Positions 9,964 through 18,618 are shown, counted from the first letter of the stretch. The stretch is 64,000 nt of DNA from Vulcanisaeta sp. JCM 14467 (GCF_001316245.1 NZ_BBDM01000011.1:28544-92543), one strand, 5' to 3'. The notes: generated by a model not told the origin, from the letters alone. Translations and numbers: made by a program.

Positions 9964-9979
9964 AACTAATATATATATT
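9964..9979 (-). promoter_or_regulatory. TATA box of the precursor-peptidase-SpoIIM operon
   Basis: On the minus strand AATATATATATTAGTT is centred about 24 bases before the ATG at 9949. This is the canonical distance for a leaderless archaeal promoter and one of the strongest TATA boxes in the window. No further promoter is evident before the next two genes. Confidence 0.6.
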
Positions 9980-10129
9980 GCGCTATTATGGGAGGATGTT
10001 GTTTACATTATCTAGTACTGTTTTTGTAAATTATTGATCATTGTAGATATACATGCTAAGCCCGTAATACTTATCCTGTATTGGCAGTGAGAATAATTTT
10101 TAAGGCCACTGCATAATCCTTGAATTAAT

Positions 10130-10542
10130 ATGAGTCAACAACCAGGGACACAGGTGCAACACCGCATACTGCCTACATCCTCTCGTTAATAGGGAGTATA
10201 CTGATGCTAATAAGTGCGATATTCGTCCTGGCCTTTGCGGCGGTGGTGGCGTCCATGCCACACCTCTTCATACATAGGTTTAGTTATTACCCAATGACGT
10301 TCATGCCTATCTTCGTGCCAGCCTTCCTCATCGTTATAGGCGTTGTTGGTCTTATAATTAGTGTGCTCGCCCTATACTTCTCCCTTAGGCTTCGTGGACT
10401 TAGTGATGTGGGTGCTGTGCATAGTACGGGTGTCATACTCCTCATACTTGCCATAATAGGGCTCTTCGTAGCAAATGGCTTCTTCATAGGCTTCATACTG
10501 CTCCTTATTGGCTCGATACTTGCCCTTACGTGGAAGCCATAA
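10130..10542 (+). CDS. small membrane protein, frameshifted
   Basis: A Gln/Pro/Thr-rich N-terminal tail (MSQQPG...ATPHT) is followed by four hydrophobic helices, the first AYILSLIGSILMLISAIFVLAF and the last pair FVANGFFIGFILLLIGSILAL. This layout is like the DUF4064-type small membrane proteins of archaea, though membership is uncertain. The ATG frame stops early; one extra G in the GGG at about 10146 joins it to the long frame, giving about 138 residues. TTTTTAAGG at about 10098 provides the TATA box for a leaderless ATG at 10130. Function is unknown; the 80-codon gene that follows lies 27 bases downstream. Confidence 0.6.
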
Positions 10543-10569
10543 ATAGGCTTGGCTTATTCCTAGGTTAAA

Positions 10570-10812
10570 ATGGTTGACAGGGCTGTCCTCCGTTACATTA
10601 GGGAGTTGTTGGATCCCTACTCGATTTATTACTCGGATGGCGTGCTTAATAGTGAGGGTATGACGTTGCTGAGGATTATAGCCAGGGAGGTCCTTAAGGA
10701 GTACCCAAGCCTAAGGCCTAGGTTCGCCAAGGCTAGGCGTAGGAGGGATTATGAGTATGTCTCGAGTCTCCTCAACGACGTAATTTCCTACCTTTCACAG
10801 CAGTCTCAATGA
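10570..10812 (+). CDS. hypothetical protein, 80 aa
   Basis: Small, basic, predominantly helical protein (AVLRYIRELLDPYS, MTLLRIIAREVLKEYPSLRPRFAKARRRRDYEYVSSLLNDVISYL). The central arginine-rich patch ARRRRD could contact nucleic acid. I do not recognise a family. It follows the small membrane protein with a 27-base gap and may be co-transcribed. The ATG start is unambiguous in this frame. Confidence 0.55.
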   Translation: MVDRAVLRYIRELLDPYSIYYSDGVLNSEGMTLLRIIAREVLKEYPSLRPRFAKARRRRDYEYVSSLLNDVISYLSQQSQ

Positions 10813-11005
10813 ACTTCAGTGACTTTTTATAGATCCTACTCACTTGGAAGTTGTTGCCCTTAATAATTATTAGGGTGATTAGTATCATCAGCAGCACCGT
10901 GGATGCTGCGCGTCTATAAAGCATTGTAATCCTCCTCATTAGGCTATTCACATTGTCCTCTATTAATTACGCTATACTTATATTTATCTCTGCATTAATT
11001 GGAAC

Positions 11006-12516
11006 GTGCATGAACAAACAACGGCGATTAGCATTGCTAGGAAGTGCTCGTCATACATAGACCTGATAGGTGGATCTATGGCTGAGTATGACTTCATAGA
11101 ATGGCTCCTAAATCAAGTGGACAATCCATTATTCTCCTATGAATTACAGCCAGTGAGCGTCCTAGTTTGGAGGGATAGATTCTCACGAATTATACATGGT
11201 AATAATGAGTTTAGGGCTTTGAGCATGCCATTAACCCTAGGCGGCTCCGGTAGGGGTAAACTCACGATGGACATCAACGACTCAGAGGGTAAGATATTAC
11301 TCACGGACTTCCCAGAGGACATGGATGACGCCAAATACATATACATAAAGGCTATGGAGAAGGGCGCCTTAGCATCATCTTCAGGGATAGGCACCCCGGT
11401 GTTGTTAGGAGGATTGTGGTCACGGCAACGCCTGACTATTCCTGGGATAGGGCACCGCCGCCCGTCATGCCTGCGCTCACCGTGTCAAAGGAGGTCGGCG
11501 ATGAGTTAAGTAAGCACGTTGGTGAGGAGGTGGAATTCGTGAGTGATGTAGAGACGAGACTAAGCACTGGCTATAACCTAATCATTAACCTTGAGGGTGA
11601 TAAGGAGGAGACAGTGGTCCTAGCCGTGCATCACGATCATTGGTTAACTGGGTACGCAGATAATTGCCTAGGCGTTGGTTTAGGCGCATCCATGCTGCTT
11701 AATGTGATTAAGGAGAGGGCATCCATGAAGAGGGGTTTATCCTTCATATCATTCACCGCTGAGGAGGTCGGAAACCCTGGGTTTGCAAGCCTATACTGGG
11801 CCTATGGGTCTACCAGGTATGTGGAGTATCTAGAGAGGAGGAACCTGCTCAATAATATTTATGCCGTGCTTAACCTAGACGTCGTTGGTAGGCAATACGT
11901 AGTACACACCAGTGAGGACCTATCAATGCAGCTCAGCCAATTGGTTAGTACGCAGTGGGAGTTACCCAAGCCCTACTTCGACTCACTCAACTTTGAAATG
12001 AATGGCATACCATCAATGACTCTCTCAAGCCTTGACTATTACTGGGATGTATATCACACGGATAAGGACGTTGAGGATAGGGCGAGTCAGCAGGACATTG
12101 ACTCGGCATTCAAGGTCGCGAGTCAATTACTCAATTATCTATTAACTAGTGATTTAACGCCGTCACCCTACATATCCGTGCTAAACAGGGACATAATAAG
12201 CGTGGGGCTTGGCATAGAGCTCAGGGAGGACTGGGAAACCTATAGGCTTGTTAAGTACTTACTGTCTAAGTATTTAATTGAATATAGGCGTGATGGGTCG
12301 GTTAAGACCATATACACAAACTCAATACTATCCTACGTCAGGAGGTTCATAAACATTAACGACATAAGCCAGGTACCGCTTAGGGTTGAGGAGATGGGGA
12401 GTGGCAAGGTGATAATGGACACAAGCACCATCAGAGACGTGAGGCAATTAAGCCAGTACATATCGCAGGTAATAGAGTCGCTGGCTGAGGACATGAACAT
12501 AAACCTAGTCACTTAG
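11006..12516 (+). CDS. M28 family metallo-aminopeptidase, frameshifted
   Basis: Zinc exopeptidase of family M28. The first ligand pair lies in VVLAVHHDHW (H-x-D), the bridging region in YADNCLGVGLGAS, the catalytic Glu pair in SFTAEEVGNPG, and a further ligand Asp in LNLDVVGRQ; the late TD of VYHTDKD fits the last ligand. The N-terminal third is divergent and may form a PA-like cap domain. One shift near 11365 separates the two frames: the upstream frame ends uselessly while the other continues IIFRDRHPGVVRRIVVTATPDYSW. Restored length is about 503 residues. CTTATATTTAT at about 10977 places a leaderless start at the GTG at 11006. The 3' end overlaps convergent coaD. Confidence 0.75.
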
Positions 12517-12975
12517 CTCCCTGGTGCCCGTCCTATCCCTTATCAAGGTACTGGATATCTTATTGCCAAAGCCATCCTTAATTATTGGAACAGCAATAAT
12601 GTACAGGGGTCGCAATCCCCTCTCCCTTCTAAGGTTATTAATCTCAATAGCCCTCGGTAAGGTCTCCAGGCTAACTACTATGGCGTCGATCGTCGGGTCA
12701 ACGATTGTTGGGCCGTATGGATCATTAATTACGTCAATTATCACATCACGGTCATTACCACCCAACTCCTTAATCAAACTCTTTAGGTTAAGGAACCTAA
12801 TCTTCAGCGGCTTCACCTTATACGTCTTATAGGCCTGGGCAAACTCGTCACTCGTAACCCCAACGAGCACCTTACGCCCATAGTTGAGTGCCATGAAGAG
12901 TAATGCCGTGTGCCCCGCGTGAAGTGTGTCGAATGTTCCGCCAACAGCAACCTTCCTAAACCTAAGTCTCTGCAT
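12505..12975 (-). CDS. coaD: phosphopantetheine adenylyltransferase (archaeal type)
   Basis: Transfers AMP from ATP to 4'-phosphopantetheine, the penultimate step of coenzyme A synthesis. The nucleotidyltransferase signature GGTFDTLHAGHTALL contains the HxGH motif, and the C-terminal KISSTLIRDR corresponds to the ISSTxIR motif that binds ATP phosphates. The open frame starts at a TTG at 12993, but a TATA-like stretch at 13001-13012 is only 8-19 bases from it and 26-37 from the ATG at 12975. I therefore prefer the latter (MQRLRFRKVAVGG, 156 residues, the usual size). Its 3' end overlaps that of the M28 peptidase by 12 bases. Confidence 0.9.
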   Translation of the reverse strand: MQRLRFRKVAVGGTFDTLHAGHTALLFMALNYGRKVLVGVTSDEFAQAYKTYKVKPLKIRFLNLKSLIKELGGNDRDVIIDVINDPYGPTIVDPTIDAIVVSLETLPRAIEINNLRRERGLRPLYIIAVPIIKDGFGNKISSTLIRDRTGTRELSD

Positions 12976-13111
12976 ATATGGGTAATAATGCAATTGGTAG
13001 TACTTAATAAACCTTGAGATTATTGAGGACTTAGTGCCCAGTTAATTGTCAACTATATAATTGATGGGTATTAATATATATGGGGTGAAGAAATAACACC
13101 TTGAGACTTAG

Positions 13112-13120
13112 GTTTTTATA
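13112..13120 (+). promoter_or_regulatory. TATA box of the PhoU-like gene
   Basis: TTTTTATA-type element 15-23 bases before the ATG at 13135, consistent with a leaderless transcript. Confidence 0.45.
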
Positions 13121-13134
13121 CCCAGTTATACCCT

Positions 13135-14130
13135 ATGCGCGTGTCATCCATATATAGGAGGGTTATTAGGATTGGCGAGAAGAGCATAGGCATAACACTG
13201 CCTAAGCGGTGGCTTGATGTGTTGAGTGTTGGTGTTGGTGATGTCGTTGAGATTAGCCTGGTCGGTAAGGTGATCGTTGTTAAGCCAGTCACGCAGGTCG
13301 GTGGTGAGACTAATGAGGTCACAATATCACTTGGCGGCTCTATTGATGAGACGACGAGGGTCATCATTGCCAGCTACATTGAGGGTTACGATAATGTGGA
13401 GGTTATTGGGCAGAAGGACGTGATTAGGAAGGCCTTCTCAAGCGTTGAGAAGAAGCTACCTGGCTCGTTAATGCTTGAGGGTGATGGTAGCGTGTTAATT
13501 AAGGTGGCTACAAGCGAGACTAACGTGGACCTTAACGAGGTCATTAATAGTATGGCTAATATACTAAACTCCATGTTTAGTAAATTCATTGATTACCTGG
13601 AAACGAACAAGGAGGACTTGCTTAAGGAGGTCCTTGAGCTTGACGATCAGATGGATAAGCTATATTTCCTAGCCCTGAGAACCATTAAGAAGTTGTCCTT
13701 CAGGGACCCGAAGAGGGCCATTGATGATACGATAGTGGTGAAGAACCTGGAGCATGCAGCTGATGCCCTTGATAGGTTATCCAACGCCTTCATGAGGGTA
13801 CAGGCGACTCAGTGTAGGCATGAGATTAGTGAGAAGCTTAGGGATGTGTGGACTTATATAATGAAGGCCGTGTATTCATATCTGGACAACAGCATAAACA
13901 ACGCATTGAAGGTCCTGCTCGATAGGGAACGCATGCTGAATAATATGCTCGAACTAGCCAACATGGGGTGTACAGGGCTAAGTGGTTTATTGACGGCTTC
14001 AATACATGAGGGGCAATTAATGGTTGCCCTGGCTGCTGACATAGCCGAGGCAGCCTTCAGTAGGCATGTTAGAAGTATTGCAAAGCCCGCGAGGATCGTC
14101 ACAGGCGAGGAGTTAAATAGCGAGGAGTGA
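13135..14130 (+). CDS. PhoU-like phosphate uptake regulator with SpoVT/AbrB-type N-terminus
   Basis: The N-terminal 45 residues (RVIRIGEKSIGITLPKRWLDVLSVGVGDVVEISLVGKVIVVKP) are a swapped-hairpin AbrB-like DNA-binding domain. After a linker domain, two PhoU helical repeats follow, with LDDQMDKLYFLALRTIKKL and KNLEHAADALDRLSNAF in the first, and a second three-helix bundle to the end. Archaeal proteins with this fusion (331 residues here) are thought to sense phosphate status and regulate transcription directly. No pst transporter gene is adjacent, so the link to phosphate is from family only. A TATA box precedes the ATG. Confidence 0.85.
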   Translation: MRVSSIYRRVIRIGEKSIGITLPKRWLDVLSVGVGDVVEISLVGKVIVVKPVTQVGGETNEVTISLGGSIDETTRVIIASYIEGYDNVEVIGQKDVIRKAFSSVEKKLPGSLMLEGDGSVLIKVATSETNVDLNEVINSMANILNSMFSKFIDYLETNKEDLLKEVLELDDQMDKLYFLALRTIKKLSFRDPKRAIDDTIVVKNLEHAADALDRLSNAFMRVQATQCRHEISEKLRDVWTYIMKAVYSYLDNSINNALKVLLDRERMLNNMLELANMGCTGLSGLLTASIHEGQLMVALAADIAEAAFSRHVRSIAKPARIVTGEELNSEE

Positions 14131-14142
14131 GTTTGATTAGCG

Positions 14143-14192
14143 GTGATGAGCACGTCGGTAGCTGATTAAATGAGGATGGTCAGAGGTGCTGA
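14143..14192 (+). ncRNA. box C/D guide sRNA overlapping a gene start
   Basis: All four boxes are present with exact archaeal spacing: C GTGATGA, 12-base guide GCACGTCGGTAG, D' CTGA, 4-base spacer, C' ATGAGGA, 12-base guide TGGTCAGAGGTG, D CTGA. The 12-12 spacing is what the kink-turn/K-loop RNP geometry requires. The RNA would direct 2'-O-methylation opposite the fifth guide base upstream of D and D'. The C' box contains the first possible ATG of the methyltransferase downstream, so RNA gene and coding region overlap. Overlap of C/D sRNAs with gene ends is known in Pyrobaculum. Targets are not identified. Confidence 0.8.
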
Positions 14193-14838
14193 GATTCGCA
14201 GGCTTAGAGATCTTGAGTTGATAATCCAGGGCATACCAGGCTATAAATCGCCGAAGCTAAACCTCGAGCAGTACATAACCGACGCCAACATAGTTGCCGT
14301 AGCCGTGTGGGACGCATACATGAGGAACTACCTAACAGACGCCAGGGTGCTAGACCTTGGCTGCGGAACCGGCAGGTTCGCAATAGCCGCTGCACTAATG
14401 GGCGCTAGGCAGGTGGTGTGTATTGACATAGATGGGGAAGCCCTGGACATAGCCAGGGAGTCAGCTAGTAAATATGGATTGAGTAATATAGACTTTATCG
14501 TAAACGACATCAGGAGCATCACCATCACTGGTAAGTTCAATGTAGTCTTCCAAAACCCACCCTTTGGAATACAGTCCGAGAGAGGTCTTGACATGAGGTT
14601 CCTAAGCGTTGCAATAAGCCATAGTGATGTCGTATATACGATACATAAACTAACAACTCTAGACTACGTAAGTAACAAGGTCAACTCATGGGGATGCATC
14701 ATGAACGTGCTAGACAGGGCAACAATAACAATACCACTCACATATAAGCACCATAGAAGGAGAATTTACAAAACCGAGGTATTCCTAGCACGAGTAGAGT
14801 GTGAGTCTTTACGGGGAATTAGTCCATGTAATCATTAA
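14170..14838 (+). CDS. METTL5-like RNA N6-adenine methyltransferase
   Basis: SAM-dependent class I methyltransferase of the COG2263/METTL5 group; the eukaryotic homologue methylates one 18S rRNA adenosine. SAM motif I is VLDLGCGTGRFAIAA, the acidic end of beta-2 is CIDIDGEALDIA, and motif IV is NPPFG, the adenine amino-methylation signature. The N-terminal LELIIQGIPGYKSPKLNLEQY matches the family opening. ATG 14170 and ATG 14176 both lie inside the preceding box C/D RNA; a later TTG near 14218 would avoid most of it but would cut conserved residues. The likely product is an rRNA-modifying enzyme sited beside an rRNA-type guide RNA. 222 residues. Confidence 0.85.
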   Translation: MRMVRGAEIRRLRDLELIIQGIPGYKSPKLNLEQYITDANIVAVAVWDAYMRNYLTDARVLDLGCGTGRFAIAAALMGARQVVCIDIDGEALDIARESASKYGLSNIDFIVNDIRSITITGKFNVVFQNPPFGIQSERGLDMRFLSVAISHSDVVYTIHKLTTLDYVSNKVNSWGCIMNVLDRATITIPLTYKHHRRRIYKTEVFLARVECESLRGISPCNH

Positions 14839-15125
14839 GACCGTCCTCGATGAAGATGCGCAGAAATAGGCAAACTAGTACCCTGATGCGGTAACAACTC
14901 GGCCACGTACATCATTGTTTTGCTTAGCGTTATTTTCCTCTCGCCGATTTCATCGCCACGTACGTACTTAACCCCGACTGTTTTTTTAGCTCTTAACTCG
15001 TGATTACGTAGGTCACGTTGTATTTGGGCTTGATTACGTCACTGCTCAAGGCCCTAACCTGCTTGATGACCTTGACGTCCTTATCTAAGTCCTCGGTGTG
15101 GTGGTCTCGATTGATGTTAAGGCGT
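14835..15125 (-). pseudogene. unidentified protein remnant in an accessory island
   Basis: Two minus-strand frames with convincing coding character join if one G is added near 15000: ...DVIKPKYNVTYVITR then ELRAKKTVGVKYVRGDE, IGERKITLSKTMMYVAELLPHQ, ending with TAA that overlaps the stop of the methyltransferase. Reading upstream, the frame continues (GHINAKF, GLIRHYTRLNINRDHH) with no plausible start codon and runs into the PaREP2b gene on the other strand, so the 5' end seems lost. I do not recognise a family. It is probably a truncated gene of a mobile or lineage-specific element. Confidence 0.4.
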
Positions 15126-15166
15126 GTGTAGTGCCTTATTAATCCAGTTAAGAATTTTGCATTGAT

Positions 15167-16233
15167 ATGCCCAGTGCTCTGGACGAGTTTGGTGGGTTTG
15201 ATATGGGGCTTTTGTGGAGGAACAAGTTCTGCACTGGTGTTAAGCGTGGTAGTGAGTATCGATGTGGTGGTGAGGCTGATGAAAACGCCGTAAATAAGGC
15301 CGTCGAATTATTAATTGAGGCAGTCAATCGAATACAACGTTGGAGGGTTTGGGACCATGGTGAGTTGAGGAAATAATGGACGAGTGGCTAATGACTAGGG
15401 ACAGGCTTGAGGTCCAATAGGTATAAATCAATCAAGGGCAAGATCCTTAGTGACGTCACTAGGCTCAGCGAGGAGGGGCTCCTAGCTTCATGCTAACCGC
15501 GGTATTGGGCGATGGTAGTGCGGATGTTAAGAAACAACTTAAAAACAATGGTCGTGTTTACAGTATGGCGGTAATCAAGATTACAATGTCGGGTGAGGAG
15601 TTTGAGAGGTGGGAATCGTTGTTTGAAAAACTAAAGAAAATAGGCTTTAGGAGCAGTAAACCCTATACGGAGGGTAATGTGGTTGAGGTGCCGTTCTACG
15701 GAGGAAACGCCATCAATTTAGCAAGGGCTATGATTAGTGTCCTGCCGCCCATACTGCATGATGTTTTGGATGCCTTAGCCTTCGATAAGTGGGTCAATCT
15801 AAGGAGGATTGCAGAGATGGAGATGAAGTACAGGAGAGGTGAGATGCAGGTAAACGTGGCCGGTTACGGATTCACGGTGCAAGTTAAAGTGGGTACTATT
15901 GTGCTGGAACATAGGGCTAGGGATGATGATGTCGACGAGGTCATTAACGCGTTGAGGGCTAGGTACGGCAATGAGTTCACCGTTAGTACTCACAAAGGTA
16001 GTAGGTATAGGGTTGTGGTGATTCCCGCACGTATGATTGAGAGGTACGAGGACATTAAGGAGCAGGTAATCCGAATACTGTGCAGAAAGCTCAAGAAAGC
16101 AAAGGACGAGGAAAAGAGACGAATGATCACAAAGCACCTCAAGCGATTAACACCCACAAAGGAGACCGCCACGGCGGATTATCCCGAGGACCCCACCCAA
16201 GACCGAGCCCAGGCAATTAAACAAACGTATTAA
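15167..16233 (+). CDS. PaREP2b family protein, frameshifted
   Basis: Lineage-specific family first seen as repeats in Pyrobaculum and expanded in Thermoproteales; function unknown. Recognisable blocks: GFDMGLLWRNKFCTGVKRG and NKAVELLIEAVNRIQ at the N-terminus, MLTAVLGDGSADVKKQ in the middle, then FYGGNAINLARAMISVLPPI, LDALAFDKWVNLRRIAE, YGFTVQVKVGTIVLEHRARDD and the C-terminal ERYEDIKEQVIRILCRKLKKAKDEEK. Shifts near 15375, 15415 and 15490 at A or G runs split it; restoring them gives about 357 residues from the ATG at 15167. It sits between an unidentified remnant and half a tRNA gene, which suggests an accessory insertion. Confidence 0.7.
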
Positions 16234-16243
16234 ATAAACAACG

Positions 16244-16287
16244 AACCCCGGTAGTATAACGGTTAAGTACGCAAGCCCCTCGAACCC
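16244..16287 (+). pseudogene. tRNA-Glu(CTC)-like 5' half without a 3' half
   Basis: The segment contains an acceptor-like CCCCGG, a D-arm GTATAACGGTTAAGTAC and an anticodon-arm-like stretch with CTC. It stops there, with no variable loop, T-arm or 3' acceptor before tRNA-Leu begins at 16324. The base before CTC is C instead of the invariant U33, and the anticodon stem does not pair well. A degenerate tRNA fragment left by integration into a tRNA gene is the simplest reading. Thermoproteales do have split tRNA genes, but the flank lacks the GC-rich pairing leader they need. Confidence 0.45.
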
Positions 16288-16323
16288 AAAAACTTAAATC
16301 GCTGTTAATGAACTGTTGAGCTG

Positions 16324-16408
16324 GCGGGGGTGCCCGAGCCAGGTCAAAGGGGACGGGTTCAGGTCCCGTTGGCGAAGGCCTGCGTGGGTTCAAATCCCAC
16401 CCCCCGCA
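16324..16408 (+). tRNA. tRNA-Leu(CAG)
   Basis: Acceptor GCGGGGG pairs with CCCCCGC, the anticodon stem is ACGGG/CCCGT around the loop TTCAGGT, there is a long class II variable arm, and the T-arm is GTGGG-TTCAAAT-CCCAC. The discriminator is A and CCA is encoded at 16409-16411. No intron. A TATA-like AACTTAAATCG lies about 30 bases upstream. Confidence 0.93.
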
Positions 16409-16411
16409 CCA

Positions 16412-16752
16412 GAAATTGAATTATTACGTAAAAATCCTAACTAAATTTGAAGTCGTAAAATACCTAGAGACCTTTATCCAGGATTGGGTCTATGGGTTTG
16501 GTCATTGTTGAGCACTTAGGGCTTTATTGACGTGGACTTAAGGCCAGGGTTTATCTTCGTACTTTATTAATGAGGTTAATAATTACTTTTCCATAGGTTG
16601 GCGGGCATGGTGAGATTTCAATTACATTTGACTATGTCTGACCTATACCTGTACGTGATTATTTCCTTTGATCACGTCCTAGTTACTGATTAGTCCCTGA
16701 GAGTTGCGGTTAAGCTGCTAAGGTTAAATCATGAATTCCATTAGAAGAGTAT
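16412..16752. other. intergenic, no gene recognised
   Basis: About 340 bases between tRNA-Leu and the convergent thermopsin-like gene. I see no open frame with coding character, no complete C/D boxes and no tRNA. Short T-runs after the tRNA could terminate it. Confidence 0.4.
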
Positions 16753-17670
16753 TTACCATGGTTTAAAGCCCGGCCTTGGTATTGATGATGCATTATTTGC
16801 TGGGCTTGGCCACGTCATCACCGCCTCGTTACCCACTACGTAGATCCACGCATGTACGACGGACTCGCCCGTGAATCCACCCGGCTTTATCGGTGCTGGT
16901 TGCCAATCCGTGCCGTTCCAGTACCATAGGGCCAGTATAATGTGGGTCGTGGTGAAGTTTACGGCAGCAAGGTTTCCTGGTCCGGCGATTACGATGTTCG
17001 TGAATGTGCTCGGCACTATTACGGCATTGCCCACTGGGTAGCTCGCATACCAGGTAATGTTAATGCCATTACCTGAGTAGCCAAAGTAGGTCTTGCCGTT
17101 GTGGATTGTTATGATGAGCCAGCCGCACCGTGTACCTATGGGTCCTAGGTTGTATGATAGTAGTTTTGCGTCGATGTTCCAAACCTCATCCCCTACCTGG
17201 ACTGCGCCAAGTATTGCCTGCCCCCATGTATTCTGCACCCAGTAATTCGTGCTTAGTAGTGCGTTTAATTGTACTGTGTACCCCGGTGGGCTGTAGGCTC
17301 TCGGGTTTGGTTCATAGTCGCAGTTCCTTACTAAGTCGTTATATGCTGTTACGTTGATTTCGTTCATACAGTTTGTTAACCAGCCAGCGCTTGCCACCTT
17401 TGCATCATAGATGCAGTAATAACCTGCTATTGCCGTTGTGTTTGGGCCATCATAGTAAATACCGGCTGGTTGATAATTAACAAGTACCACTTTCGCACTG
17501 CCCTGGGGTGTGATTAATTGTGGCAATGTGTCATTAATGACCTGTGGCGGTTTTAAGAGCCATGGGTCCGTGATGGTGAGCCCAATAACCAATGTAATAA
17601 CCGTGCTAATTATCCCCATCATTAATGCCAGGATTACGGATCTCGCAATCCCTGGTTTAATAGGCTTCAT
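16753..17670 (-). CDS. predicted exported thermopsin-like (A5) protein
   Basis: 305 residues. An N-terminal membrane anchor or signal (SVILALMMGIISTVITLVIGL) is followed by an extracellular domain rich in Asn, Tyr and Trp with many N-x-S/T sites. The text resembles peptidase family A5 (thermopsin): LLSTNYWVQNTW in the middle, then VIAGPGNLAAVNFTTTHIILALWYWNGTDWQPAP and GFTGES near the end. Thermopsins are acid proteases secreted by acidophilic archaea. Catalytic residues of A5 are not securely defined, so activity is unproven. Four cysteines (YYCIYD, TNCMNE, RNCDYE, TRCGWL) may form disulfides. Its own minus-strand unit; no partner gene. Confidence 0.55.
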   Translation of the reverse strand: MKPIKPGIARSVILALMMGIISTVITLVIGLTITDPWLLKPPQVINDTLPQLITPQGSAKVVLVNYQPAGIYYDGPNTTAIAGYYCIYDAKVASAGWLTNCMNEINVTAYNDLVRNCDYEPNPRAYSPPGYTVQLNALLSTNYWVQNTWGQAILGAVQVGDEVWNIDAKLLSYNLGPIGTRCGWLIITIHNGKTYFGYSGNGINITWYASYPVGNAVIVPSTFTNIVIAGPGNLAAVNFTTTHIILALWYWNGTDWQPAPIKPGGFTGESVVHAWIYVVGNEAVMTWPSPANNASSIPRPGFKPW

Positions 17671-17923
17671 TCAATTTCTTCTTTCTAGCAACTTTAAATT
17701 CCCTTACTTTCAACTTCAGCTAAAGTAAACATAAAAATTCGATAACAAAACCATGACCTACAAACTAAGATTAAATAATAAGCATTCATGCATCCTACAT
17801 TACTTAGGCTACCTCAACACTAAAACTATGAAGCTTTGCTCGAACTGAAGAGCTAGGACTAAGCTTGAAGCGCATCAAGTGCTTCCCATTCTTTATTTTA
17901 ATGAGCATCCATGACGTTTTTAA

Positions 17924-18618
17924 TCACGGACCTGGCTTCCAGCCCTTAAATGCCACGTAGTCACCCCTATCATAACCATCGACTGGATACTCAATAGACT
18001 CATTGGAGTACTTCGGGTGCCTAGTCAGTGTTTGGGCTACCTTAACAATCACGAAGCCAGCACCCTCGAGTAGTCTCCTAATCTCATCAACCGTATGCCA
18101 CCTAGCCTGCCTCACATACTCAATTGGGTACGGACTCGGCGGCCTAACCCTCGCAATGTATGGGTCATCCCAGGAACCAAGCAACTCAGCCAACTTATAA
18201 AGTAAGCCGTACGAACCCTCGGCAACCACGTCAGCAACGACAATGTGACCGCCAGGCCTAAGGACCCTATAAGCCTCCCTAACCGCCTTAACATCATCAC
18301 TCACGTAATCCAGGACCCCATTAAGGATCACAGTGTCAAACGTGGAATCCTCAAAGGGAGGTTCTCGGCATAGCCAATCCTTACGTTTAAGCCCCTAGCC
18401 CTAGCCACCTCAGCCATAGCTGGGCTCGGTTCAACACAGTCGCTAATGATAACGCCATACCTAGTCCTGAGAATGAACTCGAAGAGCCCAGAACCGCAAC
18501 CAACACTCAAGGACCTGCCCGGATTTGGCTCAAGCATATACTTAAGGAGTAGGGCCTCTGACTCGAGAACGTACTGATTTCTCAGGAACCACGAATCATA
18601 CTTACTGGCTTCAAACAT
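17924..18618 (-). CDS. class I SAM-dependent methyltransferase, frameshifted
   Basis: Small-molecule-type methyltransferase (UbiE/Methyltransf_11 class). Motif I is SLSVGCGSGLFEFIL, the post-I acidic turn is VEPSPAM, and after the shift come TFDTVILNGVLDYVSD and the motif III region RVLRPGGHIVVADV. The shift near 18345 lies beside a CCC run; one extra C gives ENLPFEDSTFD. The start is taken at the ATG at 18618 (MFEASKYDSWF, family-typical), although the frame opens at a TTG at 18627. Restored length is about 232 residues. The substrate is unknown and the gene stands alone. Confidence 0.75.

Noticed and set aside
16244..16287. Functional split tRNA-Glu 5' half
   Set aside because: The base before the anticodon is C instead of U33, the anticodon stem pairs poorly and no GC-rich pairing leader follows; tRNA-Leu begins 36 bases later.
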